DNA of 64,000 bases from Hybos culiciformis (lineage: Eukaryota; Arthropoda; Insecta; Diptera; Hybotidae). The number at the start of each line of letters is the position of its first letter. Within the stretch, counting starts at the first letter, position 1. The notes under the pieces were generated by a model that saw nothing but the letters and a program-made list of their open reading frames with translations, ran no database searches and was not told the DNA's origin. Positions 1 through 10,500 of the stretch are shown here, one piece after another. A program made the position numbers and the translations under genes. The stretch is taken from NCBI GenBank assembly GCA_964007475.1, contig OZ023275.1, forward strand, positions 28,091,619 to 28,155,618, read 5' to 3'.

Positions 1-1296
1 GATTTACAATAGCATCTTTTGTTTCTTTAATTAAAACAGGATCATCAACAGCAAAAGCTGGAAATCCGATAACTGAAAGCAGTCCAGAATCCAATTCTTT
101 ACTGTTAGACTCTCTTGGCAGCATTGATTGCAAAACTGCTTGACATTTATGTGCTTCATCAGCTAATACATGTATTACACTTGCTGAGCCACCTCTGGCA
201 CCAAATAAATCTAATTCGTTCATAGCTTCCAAAGCAGCTTTTGCCATTCCAATTGAACTAGCATTTAATTCAGGTTCTCCATGATTTGTTTTATCGCCTC
301 GTTCCCAAATTCCATAATCTGGTATACAATAAGCTGATTCAATGTAAAAAACTAAATTTTGGATGAATGCCACTTCATCTAAACTGAATACAATTTGTAA
401 TCCAGAAGCAGTCATTTGTGCTAAAATTAAAAGATACAATGATATTGCATCAATTTGTAGATGACCCCATTCAGTATCACCCACAACGGGTAAACCATTT
501 TTACTTGAAAACTTTGCATGAATTGAATCCTAAAATAAAAAAGAAGTAAATTAATATGTCATTTATACCTACATATTTTAAGTAATAAAATAATATTAAT
601 TTAATAAGTAATTGATAACATTATGTGGTAATATTTTATTCTCACCAATGGATTTTGGGTTATTTTAAATTTCTCAACTTTATCTTTTTGATTCATCATG
701 GCCATTAAAAGACCACGCATTAATTTAACACAACTTTGTTCTAATTCATAACATTTGGCACGATCTTCGTCTTGATCTGCTATTTTCTTATATGCCATAC
801 TTAAGCCCCATACAGCTAAAATACAATAAATATTATCTCGAATCCAAGCATGATTATTGTCCGGATTAGCGGGAAATAATCCTGTTACGGGCTCTTGATG
901 TTTCATAATCATTTTATAAACTAAACGATGGAAATAATCCAATCTGAAATTTTAAAATCAATCAGAAATTTTACAAAGATACATAAACGTAAGTAGAGGT
1001 ACCTACATATGTAATTAAATAGGTACTAAGTAGCAAAGTCCCTTGGTAGATATATTTTCATTTCTAGAGTTAAGTTATAGCTTTGAAATAGGTCTAGGTG
1101 TCTACCTTTGGTCAGTTTTTAATCAGTTTTGGTCTTCGGTTTATTTTTCCGTTATGTACTGTAGGTAGGTACATTTCAACTCACTTGATACCTACTAGAT
1201 ACCTAGTTTAGTGGTAAGACATTCGAGGATATTAAAGAGAGTGCTAATAATAGGTATAGGTACTTACCGTACTCCCGAATTACTACGGCTGCGCAT
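1..1296 (-). CDS. PHKA: Phosphorylase b kinase regulatory subunit alpha, N-terminal part (continues beyond window)
   Basis: Alpha regulatory subunit of phosphorylase kinase, the large inhibitory subunit of the complex that activates glycogen phosphorylase in the cytosol. Three exons are seen: 1268-1296 (ATG at 1296, residues MRSRSNSGV plus two bases), 646-943, and 529 to the window edge. Donors are GTAAGT below 1268 and GTGAGA below 646; acceptors are TTTCAG above 943 and TTTTAG above 529. The phases join without a break (CG+A gives Arg10). The 285 visible residues lie in the N-terminal glucoamylase-like domain. They carry alpha-type blocks such as [53 protein letters not shown] and [14 protein letters not shown]; the wording fits alpha better than beta. 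The start is supported by the family's conserved short RSRSNSGVR leader. The rest of the gene lies left of the window. Identity is very sure. Confidence 0.95.
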
Positions 1297-2680
1297 TTTT
1301 CTTCTTTTTTTTCAACAAATTGGAGATTCGTAAATTACTAAGTACAATATAATATATTTTATGTAATTCGATATTTTCTTTTTATTTAATTCTAGAATTT
1401 AAAAAAAAATACACTTTGCTTATAATAAAAGTACTATGTATATATAATATAGGTATAGTGTAGGTACTAGGTTAAAATCAAAAATCTTCAATTTCAATAA
1501 CGGTGGTGAGTAACCAACTAAAACTAACGATTTAGATTTTAGTCAATTTCTTTTATATTTAATTTTTTTCTTAATCACTGAATTTTAGGAACATTTTTTG
1601 CAAATAATTTTTTTTCTTTTAATTAAATTAAATTTTCTAAATTCTAACAAAAAAAAAAATGAAACTTTAATAATATTTTTTTTAATTACGCACGACAGAA
1701 CAGAAAAACTATGAATGTCAACTAATGTCAAATCTGAAGTGTAATGGAACAGCAAAGCACAGCAGGTCTAATATTTTGTTTAGAGTAGAACATTGATTCT
1801 GGACAACGAGTTGTTCTGAGATAGTGTTTGGATTATTGAATACTTTTCAAACAAAATGTTTCTCGGATTAGCTTCTGAACTAGCTATCCAGAAATTTTTT
1901 CTATATTTAGTTGCTTGGATTAGATGGTAGTACTAAAAAAGCACTAAAGTTCCTAGAGAACGCTGTGTTTTTCACATAGCATCGTTATTTAGCCAAAATA
2001 AACTTTCGTTTTTGAAATGCCATAATAAAATAAAAAAAAATATTGCAATCAGCCGACGCGATTATACGATAGCGCAAGCGACGCCGCGGGGTTTTTTTGG
2101 ACTACCCGATTTTTTTTAATTTTTTTTTTCGAGCGACAGCAACTTAAAATTTTTTTTTTTATTTTTTATTATATTAAATATAATTTTAATTTTTTATTAT
2201 ATGAAAATTTTACAAATAAAACATACAAAAATTAAATAGAACAACACAACAACAAAATAATCCTATAATAATCCTGAACTGAGAACGCTCGTTTCTTGTT
2301 TTACGCGGCGGGCGGCGGGGACTGGATTTGCGGCTGATAATAATACGAAACAAATATATTTTCCACCAAAAATACGTGAAGAGAACACCCTGTTAATACA
2401 ATGGGTAAATTATCCTGTTAAAAATTATTTACTGGTTCGATGGCAATAAATATTTTTCCGCAAAAACAAAAGAGATATTTGGCATCACTTAACACAAAAT
2501 TAGTTTGGCGCCATAAAAAAACTAACAGAATCAGAAACAAACAAAAACTTTCTCAATTTCTCAATTTCTCAATTTCTATGCATTATTCTTCTGTTGTTAG
2601 TGCATTCAAATTCAACTACCAAATATCGATATTAATCAAAGATATAAATTTTTATTTTAAGAAATTAAAAAGGACACCAA
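1297..2680. other. Intergenic region between divergent PHKA and SELENOH
   Basis: AT-rich spacer holding the 5' flanks of two divergent genes. I see scattered TACCTA/TAGGTA words near 1180-1270 and 1440-1470, and two GC-rich patches at about 2055-2095 and 2303-2334 inside an otherwise AT-rich block. The block between 2048 and 2338 starts with ATCAGCCG and ends with its reverse complement, so it could be an old foldback insertion, but no target duplication is visible. No further gene is seen. Confidence 0.5.
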
Positions 2681-3350
2681 ATGCCGCCCAAACGTAAACG
2701 GAAAACTACAGGAGGATCGGCTAACAAGGTAATTTATTCAAGAGAAGGTATTTGAGCTTGCAAACAAAGTATTTTGACCGCCAAATCACAAATACAGGTT
2801 TACTTACCTATTGTATTTGGTATCGATGATTTTTTAGTTCCGTTTTCTTTATAACATTTAAATAAATAATAAATAAAGGTTTCTACCTAACACTAATTAA
2901 TTTTTATTACAGGTTGCAAAAAGGTCAAAAGTAGAAACAACCTTAAAATCGTCTGAATCCGAACCAACAAATGAATCTGAACCAGTTATCTATATTGAGC
3001 ATTGTCGTTCATGATCCGGTAAATTTTTTTTTTAAATAGATTTTGACCCTGAACATTTTTTTAACGTTTAAACAATATTTTTTTCAGTCTTTAAAAGGCG
3101 TGCCAACGATTTATTTTCACAAATTGTTGATAAATTGCCAAAAAATTCACCAAATTTACAACTAATTTTAAATGCTAATCCACCAAGGCGTGGAGCTTTT
3201 GAAATTTCAATTAAAAAATCGCCTAAAAATGAGACCGTTCAAATATGGTCTGGCCTTAAAAAAGGCCCACCAAGAGCCCAAAAATTTCCACCTGTTGATG
3301 ACATTTTAGACGATATTTTAAATATTCTACAAATTAAATCTGATGAATAA
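2681..3350 (+). CDS. SELENOH: Selenoprotein H with in-frame TGA (selenocysteine), three exons
   Basis: Small nuclear thioredoxin-fold redox protein of the SelH family (Drosophila BthD is the insect relative). Exons: 2681-2728, 2913-3018, 3088-3350; introns are GT-AG and the phases join. The product has 138 residues if TGA at 3012-3014 is read as selenocysteine. It begins MPPKRKRKTTGG, a basic tail suited to nuclear or nucleolar targeting. The redox motif is CRS-Sec (Cys codon 3003-3005, TGA 3012-3014) in the context VIYIEHC, as in the family's CxxU motif. Downstream, NPPRRGAFEI and WSGLKKGPPRAQKFP match the conserved C-terminal half. The TGA lies seven bases before a donor site, and coding similarity continues for 88 codons after it, so it is not a normal stop. 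A SECIS-like hairpin follows the stop codon. A gene predictor ignoring recoding would split or lose this gene. Confidence 0.93.
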
Positions 3351-3386
3351 ACAAATAAAATATTACTTTGATAAATAATGGCAAGT

Positions 3387-3431
3387 ATGACGAGAAATCG
3401 TTAAACCTGAATAATGGGGCGATTTTTCTGA
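3387..3431 (+). promoter_or_regulatory. SECIS element in the SELENOH 3' UTR
   Basis: A hairpin 37 bases after the SELENOH stop codon has the parts of a eukaryotic SECIS element: ATGA at 3387-3390 and TGA at 3429-3431 can form the non-canonical A-G quartet. Between them a 9 bp helix pairs 3392-3400 with 3420-3428 (one G-U pair). The apical loop carries AAA at 3403-3405, followed by a CC/GG mini-helix, which suggests a form 2 SECIS. It would recruit SBP2 and EFsec to decode TGA 3012-3014. Helix I below the quartet is weak by eye. Confidence 0.82.
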
Positions 3432-4523
3432 AGTTAAGCTAGTATTTGCAAGATAATATTAATTTGAAACATTTGTATACATACCTATTATATATTAGAT
3501 CGCTAATATGTAGAAATAACAAAAACACCATTTACTAGTTCATAAGTTCAATTATAATTACAAAATTAAGCAAATGAAATAATTCACAAATCAAATAATG
3601 TGTTTTTCTTAAGATTTATTGAGAAATTTGAGAAAAACATTTAATTTGAGCTCTGCACCCTCATAAAATTATATGAATACCATAAATTATCTAACTTAAA
3701 TAATTCTCTACTTTTAGTCTTAAATAAAATAAATTCCTGTTTGTGAAAACAAAACAAAAACGTCTGAAACTGCTTCAGTTATTCACAGTATTATTTAAAA
3801 TCTTTGAGTGTTGCTCCAGCGTTTAGAGAAGATTTTGTAAGGAGTAAGAAAAGTAAATATATAAGATCCTTTTTAAAGCAACACAGTACAAATTTCTACA
3901 TTACCTACAAAACTCTAGTATTCGTTACTAATGGAAAATTTATGGTGTACTTGTGAATAAAATAGACAACCTTTTATATAAGTAAATGCTTAAGAACATT
4001 TGAAGGATACATCATTTTTAAAAAGCCAAACGTTGCGGGTTCAAAACATACTTAACAGCCCAATTTTGAAAACGCTCCATCTTGTCTATTTCTGTAACAC
4101 ATCTAATTTTTTCCAATTGTTTGTATTAATTTTTAAATATTTTCTGGTATACTTTCTCTGATATTTTTTTTTTTTTAATTTTGACTAACTCAAGATAAAC
4201 AAAATTTTAATTATCTACAAGAAAAAAAAATTGGTAATTTACAGATTCAATGCAATAATTTTTCAAGATTTATGTATTGTAATATTTCCAAGTTTTAGAA
4301 ACCTTATAACTTTCCTTTAGTTAACTAGACGAATGCTTACATTATTTTTATTTTTAAAAAGAACGCATGAAAAAAATTTTAAAATAAAATAATGGAAAAA
4401 AATTAACTTATCATTAACTTTTATTAATTATTATAAATCAGTAATTTTCGATGAAAGTTATAATAAAATTATTAGTTTATAACGGCAACATTGTTCTTAG
4501 AATTGCAATGAAAAATAAATAAC
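3432..4523. other. Convergent spacer between SELENOH and SREBP 3' ends
   Basis: Very AT-rich sequence holding the 3' flanks of both convergent genes and the LINE relic at 3800-4110. Several AATAAA-like words occur on both strands, but none can be assigned as the used polyadenylation signal from sequence alone. No further gene is seen. Confidence 0.5.
3800..4110 (-). mobile_element. Degenerate LINE relic related to the LINE in the histone array
   Basis: On the minus strand 4021-4107 reads EIDKMERFQNWAVKYVLNPQRL, which aligns with EISKLQRLQNRAVKTVFNLHRL near the C-terminal end of the intact LINE ORF2 at 43.6-43.7 kb. Nearby, 3808-3850 resembles the 3' UTR of that LINE around 42,727-42,770 (shared GTTGCTCCAGCG-like core). 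The two pieces are closer together than in the full element, so the relic has an internal deletion. It lies between the 3' ends of SELENOH and SREBP and codes for nothing. Confidence 0.65.
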
Positions 4524-7500
4524 TTAATTTGTAACAGATCCATTTCCCAATGATTTCATCAGTTGATAACATTCTTTTAATTTTCTTTTATCACCAACTT
4601 TCTCTAAAGTTTTAGCCGCTTCACTTAACATGCCTGCCCTTTCACCTGGTTCACCAAGCAAAACTGTTGGTAAATATTTGCATGATATATACAATGCCGC
4701 GGCTCTCTCTCGTTCTCCTCCCTCATATTGTTGATTCCGATCTTTGTTGCCACCACCACAGATTATAGAGCTTCTGCAATGTCGATATCTTAAACTTCGA
4801 TCCAATAAATCTTGAGTTGGACCGGGTGATGCTCCAGCCATCAAGCGACAAACTGCTTCATATAAATAAATTCTCGATTGCCCATTCTGAAATATATTTT
4901 TGAAATTAAATTTAAACTTTTTTAAAATTTAATCCAGATTAAAAAATACAATCAATTCTTTTTTTATAATATTTTTTTTTAATTGAACTTTGGCAAGCTT
5001 TCTGTTCCTTAATTTTGTGTTAGGGAGAATAACATGATAAGACTAAGCCCCCCATAGCTTTAACAAGCACTTAAAATTAACCTGAAGATAATCAATGTCC
5101 ATTATTGAATTAAAAGTACTACGTATGCTTATCAATCACTACTAACATTAATAAAAAATATCTACATAAATGTTTTATATGTATATCAACACCGACATAA
5201 ATTCAAGCCCTCTACAAAAAATAACTAATCTCATTTAAAACTTCTCGTAGGCATATGAATCATAACAAATGTACGAAACTATATGAATATTCGGCACCAT
5301 GAAATAAACTACATTAGCTAGCCACCCACTAACACTTTTTTCATGAAAAAAACTCACGCTCACGGTTTTTCTTCCAAAAAAACTGTCAGTTTAAGTGGCA
5401 TTTCAACAAATGCTCTTTGCACACACACTACACAGTTAAAACGCTGAAAAAAGTGGAAGGTTGAACGACAGTTAAGGAGCTTTTATAAGCCTTACAAATT
5501 GTTGTTCTTTGGAATGTCGTGTGAAGTGTCTAAAATTTTTTAATTCCAAATGACAATCCAAATGACGTTTTTCCGTTTAGTTTGAATTTTGTTAGTGTGT
5601 GGACTAACGTGAAAAAGTGTCGATTGGAGTGGCAGGTTGAGTGTTAGAAAAAATGGCGCGTCATGTTCACCATACACCAACAGAAAAATCTGGCGTTTAA
5701 AAAAAAGTGTTAGTGGGTGGCTAGCTATTCATATATGACATTAATCCATATGAAAAAACGACATAATCTGTATGAAATTTAACTGTCTGCAAACCGAAAT
5801 AAAAAATACGCAATAATCCATACATATAGGTAGATTATTGCAGTTTCAAAACGAAATAATTTATATATAAACTACTTCGGGTTTCGTGTGAACAGTGGTT
5901 GAACGAACACGAGTTATTCGGTCCTAAGTTCAAGGCGAAAGCCAATAAATTTCAAGACGCAATAATCAATAATCATATAAATTATTGTTGTCCCAAATCG
6001 TAGTAATCCATATCAGATCTCAAAACACAATAATACAAAACGGAATAATCCATATAATATATAATTATATATTATTATATATATTATATATGGGTAGCTG
6101 ACTTAAGGTCAATTCACATAAAGTCAAGTGACCTTATGTCCATTTCGAAACGACATAAAGTCAAGTGATATTATGTCGTTTTTGAAATGGACATAAAGTC
6201 AAAGTTAAAAAAGATATAAAATCACTTGACTTTATGTCGTTTTCATCCAAAAATGAAAACGGCACAATCTCATGTTTGCTCAAACAATAAGTGTTTTTTA
6301 TTTATATTATTTCTGAAGGACCTGAGTGCAGTGGCTGCCGTAATTTTTTTGGAAAAGGTCAAATACTTACTTGATTTTAAGCCTTTTCCAAAAGGATGTT
6401 GTTCAAAGAATTTTTATTTCCATAATTGCGGTATATTGACCTTTATGTCATTTTACATTGAAAAAAATTGTGACTCAAAATCACATTAAAACAGACATAA
6501 AGTCAAGTGATCTTATGTCCATTTCAAAAACGACATAATATCACTTTATTTTATGTCGTTTTGAAATGGACATAAGGTCACTTGACTTTATGTCACTTGA
6601 CCTTAAGTCACCTACCCATTATATATATTATTTCTGTCTCAAATCGTAGTAATCTATAGTGTTGCGAATTTATATACTTACTGGAATATCTTCTACAATA
6701 CATCGCATGGAATTTAAATCATTTTGAAATTTCACCAAAACTTCGCAAGGTACTTGATAATATCCATCATCATCTGCCAAAAAATTTTCTCTTTCCCATA
6801 AAGTTGTTCGAGTCTCCAAAATCCAATCACAAGTTAGCAATTGAAATAGCTAAAAATTAAAAATTATTAAAATGTTTAAAAGAAAAAAAAAATATTTTAA
6901 TTGCTACTAATTTTTATTAAAATGTAAGTTGTTGATATTGTCAATTGCTATGATTGCATTGCAGAAGTACTGTACGACTTAGAAACAATACGGACAATGC
7001 GACTACAATGCACCAAAGTAATTGATTGTAATAACGATTTCCGATTACAAATTTGATGATTTTTATTATAAACTTACCAACTTCATTCCTTTTGCCGATT
7101 TAATTTTGTTGCAGGCCAAGCTGTCTTGCAGCAACTGGCTGGAAGCATTACATAATGCATAAATCTTTTCTGTATCGAAGATATTGTCACCTTGAATTCT
7201 AAACAAAAAAAAATTTCAATAAAAACAAGCTGTAATAATATTTGATATAAACAGGAGAGAGAGATTTTAAACTTACATCAATAATTTTTTAGCTTGGTAT
7301 ATTTTATGTAAAGCTTTCGGCAAAGTTTCACCTTCCTTTAAATGTTCGGGCAAGTTGTCAACTATTTTATATAATTCTGCAGCTTGTTGATCTTCACCCA
7401 ATAACCAATAAGCAGCAACACTCAATAAGCTTGACCACCATTCGACCAAATTGTCTTTATCAGTTAAATTCTCACTACCAGACATTGTATCATTAAGCAA

Positions 7501-10500
7501 TATTATGTAATTCAAAACATCACTAATCATGGATCCCGATCGGAAATTTGGGGCTGCAGGAGTATTATCTGCTTTTTGAGACTGTGAAGTTTGCTCACCA
7601 GCATTGTTATTAAAACTAGATGAATTTTGCCTTAATTTGCCTGTTCCCACCAAATATTGGCCTGCTTTAAACAGCAAATGTTCGCGATATTCTTTCATTA
7701 CATACGACATTGGATCAGCTTTGTTAACCAAACCAGCGAAAAGTGTTTCTGGCGAAATATTGAAATCATGAGATATAAAATACCGATATCCATAAGGTGT
7801 AAATGCCCATTGAAATTTTTTCAACTGTCCACATTGCTTTGAGACTTCTTGTTTGGCTTTACTGACATAGTAACGACTGAAAAAATTTAAATATTTTGGA
7901 TAGCTATGCTTTACTCGTAATGCAGCTGTCATGTATATATCGACAAAATCTGCTGGATTCATTACAGATTCTGAAGCTTCAGCCATATTAACTGCGAACA
8001 ATGAAATCATTAAACCATGTGAGTTATTCATTTTTGTAGCCAAGTGGATTTGATTTAAACGATGAAATACCAATGATAATTCACGAGCCGAAGTTAACGC
8101 TTCTACACGCGTCTGGTTAGAACAAAAAAGTCCACCTGCCTTACGGGACAGCCAGCGACCAATCCAAATCCGATGAAAAAATAATCTCACAAATTGCCAA
8201 GTGAGCAAAAATCCAGCTTCTATTCTAGAAGCTGGTAATGTAATACCGAATATTTGAAGACATAGTAAATATTCTGCATATGCTCCAGATGAGTTGCCCT
8301 GGAAAAAAATATATTTTTAGTTAATAAAAAAAATAAAATTTACAACTGCAGTTAAAAAAGCAATTTTAAGGATTTTAAATTGATTAAATTTTGAAAAATA
8401 TTATAAATTTTTGTTATTGATCTTCTGTTATAAATTATTTTCAAATCAAATGTCCTAATTCTTTAATTTTAAATATCTACCTTGGAAAATTCCATATCGG
8501 CATTTTTTTTTCGCTTCCAATATTCTTCGGACGCCTTAGATGATGAATTTAGAACAGGATCGCCATACACCAGAAGTTTGATCATGCAAAAAACTAAAAT
8601 AATTAAATTAATTGTTAAAGCCACCAAACTGGTACTAAACCCGTGCCATGTGAATAAATTTTGAACACCTGTAATAAAATAAATATAAAATAAATAAATA
8701 CGATAAATACACGACTTTCAAAAGAGAAATTATTAAGTTGAATTCAAAGCTTTCCAAACGGAATTATTTCTTATGAATCTGCAAAAAAGTATTTCTAGAT
8801 AATCGTAATTAATTATGTATATGATGAATTTAACAATTTTTAAAAACTCAAAAATACTTGTTCAGGTACATAGAATAAAATGCTTTTTCAAGAAGTAAAT
8901 AGAGCATAGAGACAAATTATTAATTTTTATAAAAATTTTAAATTATCGAAATTTTTTTGTTTATAAATAAAAAAAAATAAAAAAGTTAAGGTCATTGAGA
9001 AATATTATTCAATTGAAATGATAATTAAATTATTATAAAATTGATAAGAAATTGAAAAATTGCAAACATTTAACATTTACAAACAAAAATCTGGATTTAC
9101 GTAAAATTTAAAATATGTATACAAATAAATAGATAAGAAGATTAGATGCCAGCGAACCGCAATTTTAATTTTGACTAATATTTGCGCCTCTAATAAAAAA
9201 AAAAAAAAATACAACTACCTAGCGTAGTCAGTGGTTTACATAGTTTTAGTGATACTAGTTTTGCATAGCGAACTGAGTAAATGTTAACTTAATATTCAAT
9301 TCAATGTTAGTCGTATTCGTATATGCATAACTAAATTTAATTTTTATACGTACCGTCATCCTCAAACGCTAATATATTTCTACGGCCACTACTCGCAAAA
9401 TCAGCATTATCATTAGCAACTCCTAAACCATTTCCATTATTCAGGAATGCTTTGAACGGATTGACAGCCAGAACGGCAAACATAAAGATACACAACGTTA
9501 GTCTCGAATGAGTTGTCATCCCCCGTACAGATGGTATTAAATGTTCAGATTCTTTAATTGGAGATGGAGGCATTGAAACATCCGAGTGCGGTGGTGATAA
9601 TGACGCATTTGATTCATCTGATCGAGGCGGTGTCATTGGTTGGTGACGCATCAAGTTGTATTCATCATCTATTGGTGATTTTCGAATGAGTAAATCTTTT
9701 ACTTTAGAATCTGAACGCGACATAAGTTCACGTTGTAGACGATAAACTTCTCTTTTTAATTCACTATTAGTTTGCTGTAAGTCACGTATTTTATCAACTG
9801 CTTTCCTTAAAACTGCTGATTTATTTAATTTCGCGCTATCACCAACAACTAAATTCTTCAATTCGTTAATTTTATCATTAATTGACGTACGATAGCGACG
9901 CTCTATTGCATTATGTGCAGATCTTTTAACCTCTTTAACTTTTGGTTGGGTAACTGAATTTTGAACTGGACTTTGTAATACACGATTAATAGCAATTTTG
10001 TTTTCATTTTTTATGTTCAAATCAGAAGATGGAACTGTAGTAATTACTGCAGCTGATGAATCAAGTACCACTGGTATTCGTGTTGTTAAAATTGTACCAT
10101 TCACCATTGTCCCATTAACTAGTGTCATTTGAGCATTTGTAGCTGGAGTGGTGTACATAACTGTAGGATTCGTTTGAAGCAATACTTGCTGAGGACGGTG
10201 TTGATCTGTATGTAATGTTAAAATTTGATTCTGATTTTTTTTCAATCGACGTTCTTTATTTAATTGATTATTTGGATTGGATGCAGATTTACTATTGTCG
10301 TGTTGTAAATTTTGAAGTGTCATAAATGTTGGTGTAGTTGCTGCTACAGTTGGCTGTAGTGTTGTCAAAATAGATTGATTTGAAGTGTAAACAATTCCTG
10401 GAGAAGAAGAAACTGATGTCATTACTATTGAATTATTATTTTTAACACCATTTACTGATGTTACTAAATTAGCCGAAGAATTATTATTTGTAGAATGAAC

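Noticed and set aside
2440..2697. 85-codon plus-strand open frame upstream of and overlapping the SELENOH start
   Set aside because: Different frame from SELENOH, AT-driven composition and no recognisable similarity; at most an upstream ORF.
3012..3014. TGA as a true stop, making the locus a pseudogene
   Set aside because: Coding similarity continues for 88 codons after it, splice sites are intact, the TGA stands at the known Sec position and a SECIS-like hairpin follows.
6226..6489. 87-codon open frame inside the foldback element
   Set aside because: Composed partly of repeat arm sequence; no domain or similarity recognised.
7657..7842. 61-codon plus-strand open frame
   Set aside because: Antisense shadow of SREBP exon 4.
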